From BOG-908 sp965198855 (GTDB lineage: Bacteria > Pseudomonadota > Alphaproteobacteria > Acetobacterales > Acetobacteraceae), in contig CBDAPZ010000001.1 in NCBI GenBank assembly GCA_965198855.1, positions 1,488,001 through 1,552,000 on the forward strand: a stretch of DNA of 64,000 bases, in the 5' to 3' direction. Shown one piece after another: positions 24,949 to 33,093 of this stretch. The translations under genes were made by a program, and so were the position numbers. Positions within the stretch are counted from its first letter, which is position 1. Each line of letters opens with the position of its first letter. The notes beneath the pieces were generated by a model. That model was not told the DNA's origin, made no database searches, and saw nothing but the letters and a program-made list of their open reading frames with translations.

Positions 24949-25058
24949 CGGGGCCACCCTGTGCCGGTCGTGGAAGCGTGCCCCCTAGTGACCAGCCAAA
25001 GGCCCAAGCGCAAGGGGGCACACCGGCCAACCGTAATGACGCTTCCATGACACCGGCC

Positions 25059-25757
25059 TCAATCCTCGAGCACAGGCCGTTTCCACCGCCGCTGCAGCCA
25101 GAACATGCCGACCAGATCGAAAATCCCGACCCATAAACGATCCAGCGTGCCGTATTTCGAAGCCCCGCGCATGCGTGGCCGATGGTTCACCGGCACCGAG
25201 ACCACCCTCCCGCCGGCGCGGATGAACAACGCCGGCAGATACCGGTGCATGTGGTCGAACGCCGGCAACTCCATAAACGCCGCCCGCGGGAACATCTTCA
25301 AGCCACACCCGGTATCCGGCGTCGCATCGCCCAGCAACCCGGCCCGAATGCCGTTGGCCATGCGCGACGTTATCTTCTTGGTAAAGCTGTCCCGCCGCTG
25401 CGTACGATGGCCAGCGATGAGCACCAGCCCCGCTTCGCTTTGCGCCCGCGCCAGCAAGGCCGGAATGTCGGCCGGGTCGTTCTGCCCGTCGCCATCCAAC
25501 GTCGCGATCCAGGTGCCATACGCCGCCCGCACGCCGGAGACGATCGCCGCACTCTGCCCGCACCCGACGCGATGCCGCAGCACACGTACCCCCGCGCAGC
25601 GCAGCACGGAGGGCGTGTCGTCGTCGCTGCCGTCATCCACATAGATGATCTCGTGCGCCACCCCGGCCAGGGCGGTGCGGATCTCGGCGATGAGGGGGGC
25701 GATGTTCGGCGCCTCGTTGCGGACGGGCACGACGACGGAGAGGAAGGGGGTATCCAT
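25059..25757 (-). CDS. Glycosyltransferase family 2 (polyprenyl-phosphate sugar transferase-like)
   Basis: 232 residues, soluble GT-A fold: LSVVVPVRNEAPNIAPLI, YVDDGSDDDT and TLDGDGQNDP carry the nucleotide-sugar and metal sites. The compact length and the C-terminal RMRGASKYGTLDRLWVG resemble dolichol-phosphate-mannose-synthase-like enzymes that load a sugar onto a polyprenyl phosphate. ATG 25757 chosen; the frame upstream lies in a repeat element. The acceptor is inferred. Confidence 0.85.
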   Translation of the reverse strand: MDTPFLSVVVPVRNEAPNIAPLIAEIRTALAGVAHEIIYVDDGSDDDTPSVLRCAGVRVLRHRVGCGQSAAIVSGVRAAYGTWIATLDGDGQNDPADIPALLARAQSEAGLVLIAGHRTQRRDSFTKKITSRMANGIRAGLLGDATPDTGCGLKMFPRAAFMELPAFDHMHRYLPALFIRAGGRVVSVPVNHRPRMRGASKYGTLDRLWVGIFDLVGMFWLQRRWKRPVLED

Positions 25758-25780
25758 GCTGGCACCAGAGATCAGGACAG

Positions 25781-25909
25781 AAAAGGACTTCTTTTTTGAA
25801 AAAAAGAAGCAAAAAACGTTTATGTTGCTGTCGCGGTTCTCTCCGGCGACGCGCGCCAAAGACGCAAAAGTTTTTTGGTTCTTTTTTTTAAAAAAAAACT
25901 GCTTCCTTA
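25781..25909. repeat. A/T-rich composite hairpin element, copy 5
   Basis: Full composite form on the minus strand after prfA: TAAGGAAGCAG with a T9/A8 hairpin, the spacer with GAGAACCGCGACAGCAAC, then a second hairpin ACTTCTTTTTTG / AAAAAAAGAAG. The prfA stop TAA is its first codon-sized unit. Confidence 0.8.
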
Positions 25910-26962
25910 ATTTTGCGCAGCCAACCGCGCTGCCTGGTCTTCCTCGGTGAGCGCATCGACAAACTCGTCGAACTCCCCCTGCATGACCCGATCGATCTTG
26001 TGGGACGTAAGATTGATCCGATGATCGCTCACCCGCCCTTGCGGAAAATTATAGGTGCGGATCCGCTCGCTGCGGTCGCCGGTACCCACCTGACTCTTGC
26101 GGTCGGCGGAGCGCGTGGCATGCAAATCGGCGCGTTGTGCTTCGTACATGCGGGCGCGCAGGATCTTCATCGCTTTCGCGCGATTTTTATGCTGGCTGCG
26201 CTCTTCCTGCATGGCGACCACGATGCCGGTGGGAATATGGGTGATGCGCACGGCACTTTCGGTCTTGTTCACGTGCTGCCCACCGGCGCCCGAGGCGCGA
26301 TAGACGTCGATACGCAGATCGGACTCGTTGACCTGCACGTCCACTTCCTCGGCCTCGGGGAGCACGGCGACGGTGACGGTGCTGGTATGGATTCGGCCCT
26401 GGGTTTCGGTGGTCGGCACGCGCTGCACGCGATGGACGCCGGATTCGTATTTGAGGCGAGCGAACACGTTGCGGCCGGTGATTTCGGCGATGCCTTCTTT
26501 AAGGCCGCCGAGCTCGGTTTCCGAGAAATCCATCAGTTCGTAGCGCCAGCCTTTGGCAGCTGCGTATTTCTGGTAGGCGCTGAACAACTCGGCGGCGAAC
26601 AGGGCGGCTTCGTCGCCACCGGCGGCCGGGCGGATTTCGAGGATGGCGCTGCGTTCGTCGGCTTCGTCCTTCGGCAGCAAGGCGAGCTGGATCTCGCGGG
26701 CAAGCTTGGGCATGCGGTCACGCAGACTCCGGAGTTCCTGCTCGGCCATGTCGCGCATTTCAGGGTCGGCAAGGAGCTGTTCGGCACCTTCTGCTTCGGC
26801 TTCGGCGGCGCGGAGTTCCTCGATGCGGGCGACGATCGGTTCGAGCTCGGAGAGTTCGCGAGAGGCTTTGGAGAAGGCTTCACCGTTGAGGCCGCTGGAC
26901 AGGTCGGAGCGGAGTTCTTCGGCGCGGGCGACGATACGGTCGAATTTGTCGGCGAGATTCAT
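25907..26962 (-). CDS. prfA: Peptide chain release factor 1
   Basis: 351 residues. It releases the finished protein at UAA and UAG codons. The GGQ loop is GAGGQHVNK, the codon-recognition tripeptide region reads VPTTET (PxT class), and RVHT-like GRIHTSTVTVAV follows. ATG overlaps the hisS stop by 4 nt. Its own TAA stop is the start of a hairpin repeat. Confidence 0.97.
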   Translation of the reverse strand: MNLADKFDRIVARAEELRSDLSSGLNGEAFSKASRELSELEPIVARIEELRAAEAEAEGAEQLLADPEMRDMAEQELRSLRDRMPKLAREIQLALLPKDEADERSAILEIRPAAGGDEAALFAAELFSAYQKYAAAKGWRYELMDFSETELGGLKEGIAEITGRNVFARLKYESGVHRVQRVPTTETQGRIHTSTVTVAVLPEAEEVDVQVNESDLRIDVYRASGAGGQHVNKTESAVRITHIPTGIVVAMQEERSQHKNRAKAMKILRARMYEAQRADLHATRSADRKSQVGTGDRSERIRTYNFPQGRVSDHRINLTSHKIDRVMQGEFDEFVDALTEEDQAARLAAQN

Positions 26963-28197
26963 AAAACGAGTGCGCCGGGGATGTCGGCCAACGCGATCTC
27001 GGTCTGTACGCCGGTGCCGAGATCCTTCACGGCGCCGACGCCGCGGGCAATCTCATCCTCGCCGAGGATGATGGCGGCGCGAGCGCCGATCCGGTTGGCG
27101 CGTTCCATGCGGCGCTTGAAATTGCCGCGATAGGCGATCTCCGCGCGGATTCCCGCATGGCGGAGGGATTGCAGCAAAGCAAGGCCAGCCGCTTCGGCCG
27201 CGTCACCCATGGGGATCACGGCAACCGGCTTGGGCGCTGCTGGTGTTTCGGCGAGCAGCATGGAAAGGCGCTCGATGCCGGCGGCCCAGCCTACGGCCGG
27301 CGTGGAGGGGCCGCCCATCTCGGCGACCAGGCCGTCATAGCGGCCGCCGGCCATCACCGTGCCTTGGGCGCCAAGGCGGGTAGTGACGAACTCGAACGCG
27401 GTGTGGCTGTAGTAATCCAGGCCGCGTACGATGCGCGGGTTCTTCACGAACGGCACGCCGAAGCGGGTCAGATTGGTTTGCACCGCTTCGTAGAAGATCG
27501 CGGCGCCTTCGGTGAGGTAGGTGTCGATCACCGGCGCGCCTTCGATCAACGCGCGGTCGCCCGGATCCTTGCTGTCGAGGATGCGCAGCGGGTTGCGCTC
27601 GAGGCGGGCCTGGCTGTCGGCGGAAAGATCGGTTTTATGCGCCGAAAAATAGCCGATCAGCGCGGCACGATAGGCATCACGGCTGGGGGTGTCGCCCAGG
27701 GTGTTCAGCTCCAGTACCACGCCGTCCGAAATCCCGAGTGCCGTGAGGATGTCCCAGCCGAGTGCGATGATCTCGGCATCGGCCAGCGGCTCGGGCGCAC
27801 CGATGAGCTCGGCGCCGATCTGGTGGAACTGCCGGTAGCGGCCTTTTTGCGGCCGCTCGTAGCGGAACATCGGGCCGTTATAGAAAACCTTCTGGGGCAA
27901 AGACTGTGTCAGGCCACCCGTGACCAGAGCGCGGCAAATGCCGGCAGTGTTTTCCGGCCGCAGGGTCAGGCTTTCGCCGCCGCGATCCTCAAAACTGTAC
28001 ATCTCCTTGGTGACGACATCTGAGGTGTCGCCCAGCGTGCGGGCGAAAACACGGGTGTCCTCGAAGATGGGCGTGGACCACTCCTCGAACCCGTACAGCA
28101 TGGCGGTGCGGCGTGCGGTGTCGACCACATGGCTATGCCGGCGGTGATCTTCGCCAAGCAGGTCTTTGGTGCCACGGGCGGGCTGAAGCGTGTCCAC
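26959..28197 (-). CDS. hisS: Histidyl-tRNA synthetase
   Basis: 412 residues, class II synthetase. Motif 1 region TLQPARGTKDLL; motif 2 FRYERPQKGRYRQFHQ; histidine-specific LDYYSHTAFEF; motif 3 GVGWAAGIERL-like (AVGWAAGIERLSML); C-terminal anticodon-binding domain with AIILGEDE. GTG start. Overlaps prfA by ATGA, so the two translation genes are coupled. Confidence 0.97.
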   Translation of the reverse strand: MDTLQPARGTKDLLGEDHRRHSHVVDTARRTAMLYGFEEWSTPIFEDTRVFARTLGDTSDVVTKEMYSFEDRGGESLTLRPENTAGICRALVTGGLTQSLPQKVFYNGPMFRYERPQKGRYRQFHQIGAELIGAPEPLADAEIIALGWDILTALGISDGVVLELNTLGDTPSRDAYRAALIGYFSAHKTDLSADSQARLERNPLRILDSKDPGDRALIEGAPVIDTYLTEGAAIFYEAVQTNLTRFGVPFVKNPRIVRGLDYYSHTAFEFVTTRLGAQGTVMAGGRYDGLVAEMGGPSTPAVGWAAGIERLSMLLAETPAAPKPVAVIPMGDAAEAAGLALLQSLRHAGIRAEIAYRGNFKRRMERANRIGARAAIILGEDEIARGVGAVKDLGTGVQTEIALADIPGALVL

Positions 28198-28263
28198 GGA
28201 AAACTCTCGTCAAGCGGGCACGCGACTTACCACCCCCGGCGTCTGCAAGAAAGGCCGCGCCCT

Positions 28264-28413
28264 TTAATGGATGAGGTGCGGGTAGAGGCCGAGCAGGCCG
28301 GTGATGATCAGGTCGAGCGCCACGATCAGGTTCAGCAGGCGTGGAATGATCAGGATGAGAATGCCGGCGATCAGCGTGATGGCTGGCGACAGAAGAACAG
28401 AGTGCATGTTCAT
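28264..28413 (-). CDS. DUF3096 small membrane protein
   Basis: 49 residues, one long hydrophobic stretch broken by a turn: LLSPAITLIAGILILIIP, then RLLNLIVALDLIITGLLGL. This matches the DUF3096 pattern (two short membrane helices around an IPRLLN turn). GGGG lies 9 nt before the ATG. Common next to unrelated genes in Proteobacteria; function unknown. Confidence 0.8.
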   Translation of the reverse strand: MNMHSVLLSPAITLIAGILILIIPRLLNLIVALDLIITGLLGLYPHLIH

Positions 28414-28476
28414 CGGGCAGATCCCCAAGGTATGAAGCTTGGGCAGATGACGCGCGAGTGAGCGGAGGGTTTTGTG

Positions 28477-28923
28477 TCAGGCTTTTTTGCGAAGCTGCCG
28501 CACGAAGCGGTTGCCGGACTGAGCAAACCCGGTCGCCAGCATGAAGGCCTGCAGTTCGTCCTGATCCTCGTTGCCGACCCATTCCAGCGTGCCGCATCCG
28601 GCGACCCGTGCGGCCTGTGACGCAGTCTTGACCATCAGGCGCCCAAGTCCCCGTCGCCGCGCGTCGGGTGCCACGAACAGCGTGGTGATCCTGGCCGTCA
28701 TCTGGTCCGCTTCGAGAGTGGGATACCAGTGCAACGCAACGATGCCACTCGGAGGCCCCCATTCCTGAGCGATCAAGGCGGCGCCCGCCGCCTTGATCGC
28801 ATCCAGCCGCGCCGCCAGGCGCGCCGCGTCGAGGACGATCCCGGCGGTAGCGAACGCTTCGGCCAATCCCGGCGCATCGGCCGCATTGACCGAGCGGATT
28901 TCCAACCCGTAGCGAGAACTCAT
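28477..28923 (-). CDS. GNAT-family N-acetyltransferase
   Basis: 148 residues from ATG 28923. The acetyl-CoA-binding motif is LFVAPDARRRGLGRLMV, and the C-terminal strand GFAQSGNRFVRQL fits a single-substrate GNAT. Substrate unknown. It lies close to tRNA-Thr(GGT), which is on the other strand. Confidence 0.88.
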   Translation of the reverse strand: MSSRYGLEIRSVNAADAPGLAEAFATAGIVLDAARLAARLDAIKAAGAALIAQEWGPPSGIVALHWYPTLEADQMTARITTLFVAPDARRRGLGRLMVKTASQAARVAGCGTLEWVGNEDQDELQAFMLATGFAQSGNRFVRQLRKKA

Positions 28924-28979
28924 GGGTTGCGCGGCTTCTCCGGAAAGCTTAGGAAGCGCGGGCCTTTGGGATACCCGGG

Positions 28980-29054
<75 letters not shown>

Positions 29055-29065
29055 TTCCGGTCCCA

Positions 29066-29779
29066 TCACGCTGGTGTCGCGCTGCGCGGGTTTTTCACTC
29101 TGGTGATCACGACTCGGCCTGATACCTTCTCGGTGACTTTCCAGCTGAATTCCACATTGCGGCCGGCAGCGATCGCCTGACGGGCAATCAGCGCCAGAGC
29201 CAGGATCGCGATAACGGCGACCGCGGGCCACGCGATGGCGTTAATAATCCCCGCTTCATTCGTAAGGGATGGTGCAGGCGGCTGCGTGGATGTGGGCAAA
29301 CCAAGATCGACGTCGGGCGGCGGAGGTGCAGGCGCCACCTGGCTCGCAGGGTTGCCGGCATCCGCCGTCTCGCCGACGGGATGGGATCGCAGCATGAAAA
29401 CACCTAGCGAAACGCCCGCAATCAATAAGATAGCCACGACAATGATCCACGAGGGTAACCGGACACGGCGTGCATGAACTTCCGATTCTGCCAGCGGAGC
29501 CGGCATGGCCGCGAAGTCGTTTTCGAAACCCGACGGGATGGGCGCGGCCGGGGCCAAGAATGCATGCAGCGGGGCGTTGAAGCTGGGCGCCGCAGGCGAC
29601 GGCATCGGCGGATCCAGTTCAATGTCGACCTGATGTTCCGTGTCACCGGCGATTTTCTTGACGGCGTAGGAGAGGAGCGAGTCGTCGCCCTCGACGACCA
29701 CGCGGTCGGCGCTGCGAAGAGCCGCGTCCAGCGCTTCGCGGGTAGACACGTGCACTGTGCGCAGCGGGCGAAGTGGCAT
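29066..29779 (-). CDS. Hypothetical membrane protein with two membrane segments
   Basis: 237 residues. N-terminal 105 residues are soluble (STREALDAALRSADRVVVEG); one membrane helix at about 109-130 (WIIVVAILLIAGVSLGVFML), a Pro-rich linker (PAPPPPDVDL) and a second helix at about 178-200 (AIAWPAVAVIAILALALIA), then a short basic tail. No family recognised. Stands between tRNA-Thr and the amidohydrolase gene in the same direction. Confidence 0.6.
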   Translation of the reverse strand: MPLRPLRTVHVSTREALDAALRSADRVVVEGDDSLLSYAVKKIAGDTEHQVDIELDPPMPSPAAPSFNAPLHAFLAPAAPIPSGFENDFAAMPAPLAESEVHARRVRLPSWIIVVAILLIAGVSLGVFMLRSHPVGETADAGNPASQVAPAPPPPDVDLGLPTSTQPPAPSLTNEAGIINAIAWPAVAVIAILALALIARQAIAAGRNVEFSWKVTEKVSGRVVITRVKNPRSATPA

Positions 29780-29813
29780 CGGCGGCCCTCATAAATTGCT
29801 CGAATGTGCGGGG

Positions 29814-30596
29814 TCAATGCCGGATCGCGGATTGCAGGGCGCGCGGCAGGAGCGTGGCAAGCAGGCCGGCCCAGATCGCCTGCCCCTCTGCATCGGCAAT
29901 GAGGTCCTGGCGGATCTCGATCTCGATATAGGGAATGCCGCGTTGCTCGGCATGGACGGGAACCGTGTAATCAGAGTCGTCGGTGAGCTGGTAGGGCTCG
30001 TTGTCGCCGACGTGATACCCGGCCTCGCGCAGTAACGCGGCCAAAGCGTGAGCCAGGCGGGGATCACGATTATAGAGCATTCCAGCCTGCCAGGCGCGAG
30101 CGACACCGGCGAAGACCGGGGTGAAGCTATGCATGGCGATAAGCACGCTAGGCCGGCCAGTCGCCGCGCGACGATCGAGCTCGTCGGCAATGGCGTTTTG
30201 GTAGGGCGTAAAAATGCCAGCCACACGGGCGGCCTTCTGCTGTTCGCTCAAGAAGAGATTGCCGGGTATCGTTGTGCCATCGCTGATCGGTGCGATCGAG
30301 GTGGGGTGGCCGGGCCGGCGATTGCAGTCGATGACGAGGCGGGAATAGGTCTGGGCGATGCACATCGCGTCCAGTTGCGGGCAGAGTGCCTTGCAGACAC
30401 CGGCCGCGCCGATATCCCAGGCAATATGGCGGTCCCACTCGGCGGCCGGCACACCCAGATCGCCCAGTCGCGCAGGCACGGCGCGGCCCGCATGATCGCA
30501 CACAATCAGGAACGAAGAGGTGCCGCACGGGTTATGCACCTCGACTGGCGCGGGATCGTTGGCGTCGAGAAGTTCGGTATGGTGTTGCATCGTCAT
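29814..30596 (-). CDS. N-formylglutamate amidohydrolase family protein
   Basis: 260 residues from ATG 30596 (ATG 30590 equally possible). Family features: SFLIVCDHAGRAVP, DRHIAWDIGAAGV, VIDCNRRPG, and AMHSFTPVF with metal-binding acidic and His residues; C-terminal PYIEIEIRQDL. Hydrolyses N-formylglutamate or a related N-acyl acid; no histidine-degradation genes are adjacent, so the true substrate is open. Confidence 0.9.
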   Translation of the reverse strand: MTMQHHTELLDANDPAPVEVHNPCGTSSFLIVCDHAGRAVPARLGDLGVPAAEWDRHIAWDIGAAGVCKALCPQLDAMCIAQTYSRLVIDCNRRPGHPTSIAPISDGTTIPGNLFLSEQQKAARVAGIFTPYQNAIADELDRRAATGRPSVLIAMHSFTPVFAGVARAWQAGMLYNRDPRLAHALAALLREAGYHVGDNEPYQLTDDSDYTVPVHAEQRGIPYIEIEIRQDLIADAEGQAIWAGLLATLLPRALQSAIRH

Positions 30597-30730
30597 CGCC
30601 CGGGTGGCCGCCGCCGCCCATCTCGGGCGGGCACGGCTGTTGCATAGCTGGGTTGGCTTTGTGGCCCTGGTGCATAAACTGAACTTCACGGCCAGGACAG
30701 CCTGCGCGCCTCGCTCCGAAGGACAGAGTT

Positions 30731-31540
30731 TTGCGAATCCATGCCGGCTACGACATCAGTTTCGATTGTTTCCAGCCCACACCGATGTTGTTGTGCATCA
30801 GTGTGCATCCGTCACGTGCGGGTGACCTGCTGACGCCAGGTGCGATCAGCGTGCTGCCAGGGGCGCCGCTGAAGACGTATCGCGACCAGTTCGACAACGT
30901 CTGCACACGCATATTGGCGCCGCCGGGCCGCACGACGATTTCTACGGCGTTCGACGTGTACGACACCGGCCTGCCCGACGAGGTGAACTGGAACGCCGAG
31001 CAGCACAAGGTCGAAGACCTGCCCGATGATCTGACGATGTTCCTGATGGGCAGCCGCTATTGCGAGACCGATCGGTTGAGCGACGTGGCCTGGCAGCTTT
31101 TCGGCAATACGCCGCCCGGCTGGGGCCGTGTGCAGGCGATCGTCGCGTTCGTGCACCAGCACATCAAGTTCAACTACCAGGATGCGCGTTCCACCCGCAC
31201 CGCGTGGGAAGGCTATCAGGAAGGCATCGGCGTCTGCCGCGACTTCGCCCATCTGGCGGTGGCATTCTGCCGCTGCATGAACATCCCTGCCCGCTATTGC
31301 ACCGGCTATCTCGGCGACATCGGTGTGCCTCGCGTGGACGCCCCGGGGGATTTCTCCGCCTGGTTCGAGGCTTATCTCGGCGGCCGCTGGTACACCTTCG
31401 ATGCCCGCCACAACGCACCACGAATCGGTCGCATCCTCATGGCGCGCGGTCGCGATGCCACCGACGTGGCGATTTCCACCATCTTCGGCCCGTCAGTCCT
31501 CTCCGGCTTCACTGTCGTCACCGACGAAGTCGTCGAATAG
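30731..31540 (+). CDS. Transglutaminase-like cysteine protease-fold protein
   Basis: 269 residues. N-terminal beta-rich region (about 1-125), then the transglutaminase core with the catalytic Cys in GVCRDFAHLAVAF and Asp in TFDARHN. The position that holds the catalytic His in most members (HAW) reads SAW in DFSAWFEAYL. I recall similar SAW forms in alphaproteobacteria, so it may be a subfamily trait. TTG start with AAGGA upstream. Probably a cytoplasmic peptidase or a lost-activity relative. Confidence 0.85.
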   Translation: MRIHAGYDISFDCFQPTPMLLCISVHPSRAGDLLTPGAISVLPGAPLKTYRDQFDNVCTRILAPPGRTTISTAFDVYDTGLPDEVNWNAEQHKVEDLPDDLTMFLMGSRYCETDRLSDVAWQLFGNTPPGWGRVQAIVAFVHQHIKFNYQDARSTRTAWEGYQEGIGVCRDFAHLAVAFCRCMNIPARYCTGYLGDIGVPRVDAPGDFSAWFEAYLGGRWYTFDARHNAPRIGRILMARGRDATDVAISTIFGPSVLSGFTVVTDEVVE

Positions 31541-31551
31541 ATTGATAATAA

Positions 31552-31590
31552 AAGTTTTTGCTTCTTTTTTCAAAAAAGAAGCGCTTGCTT
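31552..31590. repeat. A/T-rich hairpin element, copy 6 (half copy)
   Basis: ATAAAAGTTTTTGCTTC, a CTTTTTTC / AAAAAAG stem, and GAAGCGCTTGCTTTCC. It lies 11 nt after the transglutaminase-like gene, whose stop here is separate from the element. Confidence 0.7.
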
Positions 31591-31619
31591 TCCACTTTTC
31601 GGATTTGGGAGAGCGAGAA

Positions 31620-31682
31620 GCAGGTGGAGGGCAATCCACCTGCCTCTCAGAGTTTCGCGCGGGTGTGGAGGGCAGCCACACC
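31620..31682. other. Tandem hairpin pair with GGGCA-type loops
   Basis: Two perfect hairpins: GCAGGTGGA / TCCACCTGC (loop GGGCAA, 31620-31643) and GGTGTGG / CCACACC (loop AGGGCAG, 31662-31682). The shared loop core suggests a structured RNA or a repeat family. No gene is read here. Confidence 0.45.
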
Positions 31683-31806
31683 TTTGCGCGTCACAGCGTC
31701 ATGCGAGGCAAGTGATCTCCGGGTGGGGAGGACCATTCTTGCCACGGGCAATGCTCATTCGCCCGACATCTAATTCCTACTTAGTCAGTAGAGTTAAGTC
31801 AATACG

Positions 31807-33093
31807 TTAATTGTCAGCGTTGCTAATGACTGCTGAGGTCAACGCCAGGTGAGCCGGTCGGACGCCGTGACCCCATTTCACACGGCCTGCGGACGTGCAG
31901 ACCGGACAGGCCGGCGCCCACGTGCTCAGCGAACTGCCGCAATTTTCGCAGCGCCAGCCTGGGTCCGGTGTCGCCATCGCAGCATTGCGCAGCGCGTCGC
32001 GTTGTGCGGCATCATTGCCTTCGGCTTCGTGGATATCGGCGAGCAGCAGATGGACCCGGCGCTGATCGAGGCCTCCCTCGCGCGCACGTTCGACGTGTTT
32101 ATGCGCATCATCCACAAGACCGGCTTCGAGGGAAAGGCGGGCGAGGAGAAGCTGGCTTTCCGGGTGATCGGGTGCTGCCTTGACCAGGTCGAAGCCTGAT
32201 TGGAGGCGGGCGCGCTTATCGGGTGCCGGCTGCAAAGCGAACTCGGCGACCTCCGGGTTGGGCGCGATCGCCCAGTTTTTGCGCAGAACCTCCTGGGCTG
32301 CCTTCTCGCGACTACCTGCACGCAGGCGGCGGGCATAGGCGATGGCGGCGGCGTTGAGCCCCGGATCGCGCTTGAACGCCTGCTTCGCGAGAGACAGGGC
32401 TGCTGCCGGATCGGTTGCGGTGTCAGCCGCAGCGGCGCCGAAGCCTGCTTTCGGGGCATCGTCCTGGGTGAGCTGAAGGGCTTCGTACCAGTCGCCGGTG
32501 CGCAAGGCGAGATGGGTGCGCTCGCCGCGGAGCCAGGCAGCGCCGGGATACGCGGCCTCGGCCTTGCGTGCCAGTTCGGCGGCACGGACGAAATCGTCGC
32601 GTTCGATAGCCAGGCGCAACAGGCCACGTAGGCCCAGGAAAGCAGAATCCTTGCGCTCGGCGAGCTTGCCGAAGGCGGCCTCGGCCTGTGTCGAATCGCC
32701 GGACATGTTGCCGGCATAGGCGCTTAGAAGCAGGGTTTGCGGCGTCTCGCCCAGCAGGCTGCGCGCCTTGTCCGCTTCCTTGGCGGCGGCCGCGGGGTCA
32801 CGGGCTGCGAGTGCGATCAGCGTCTTGGTCACGGCCTGGTCGCCACGCCGGCGGGTGCGGGCCGCACCGCCCCGGCGGAAGGCGCCGGGCAGACCGAGGA
32901 TCGTGGCGATGATGCGGGTGAGGAGATAGACGACCACCACCAGCAGGATCAGCGCGAGCACGGCAACCGAGAGCGGCGCCTGCACCGTGGTGCCGCCGAT
33001 CTGCATGGTGAGCGCGCCGACGAGATGTTCGATCCACCAGCCGGCGCCGACGAACACGGCGCTGACGACGATCAGTGCAATGATGGCGCGCAT
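31807..33093 (-). CDS. hemY: HemY-like TPR membrane protein with C-terminal zinc ribbon
   Basis: 428 residues. Two membrane helices at about 3-20 and 40-65, then TPR-like helical repeats (DLRLAIERDDFVRAAELARK style). The last 45 residues carry CENC...CPVC, a zinc ribbon seen on some alphaproteobacterial versions. The name reflects synteny with hemCD; this is not protoporphyrinogen oxidase, and the protein probably organises membrane complexes. TGATG overlap with the Mic60-like gene upstream. Confidence 0.85.
   Translation of the reverse strand: MRAIIALIVVSAVFVGAGWWIEHLVGALTMQIGGTTVQAPLSVAVLALILLVVVVYLLTRIIATILGLPGAFRRGGAARTRRRGDQAVTKTLIALAARDPAAAAKEADKARSLLGETPQTLLLSAYAGNMSGDSTQAEAAFGKLAERKDSAFLGLRGLLRLAIERDDFVRAAELARKAEAAYPGAAWLRGERTHLALRTGDWYEALQLTQDDAPKAGFGAAAADTATDPAAALSLAKQAFKRDPGLNAAAIAYARRLRAGSREKAAQEVLRKNWAIAPNPEVAEFALQPAPDKRARLQSGFDLVKAAPDHPESQLLLARLSLEAGLVDDAHKHVERAREGGLDQRRVHLLLADIHEAEGNDAAQRDALRNAAMATPDPGWRCENCGSSLSTWAPACPVCTSAGRVKWGHGVRPAHLALTSAVISNADN

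Noticed and set aside
23362..25050. Plus-strand open frame of about 560 codons opposite the ABC permease
   Set aside because: Low-complexity Arg/His/Gln sequence; the minus strand encodes an unmistakable permease.
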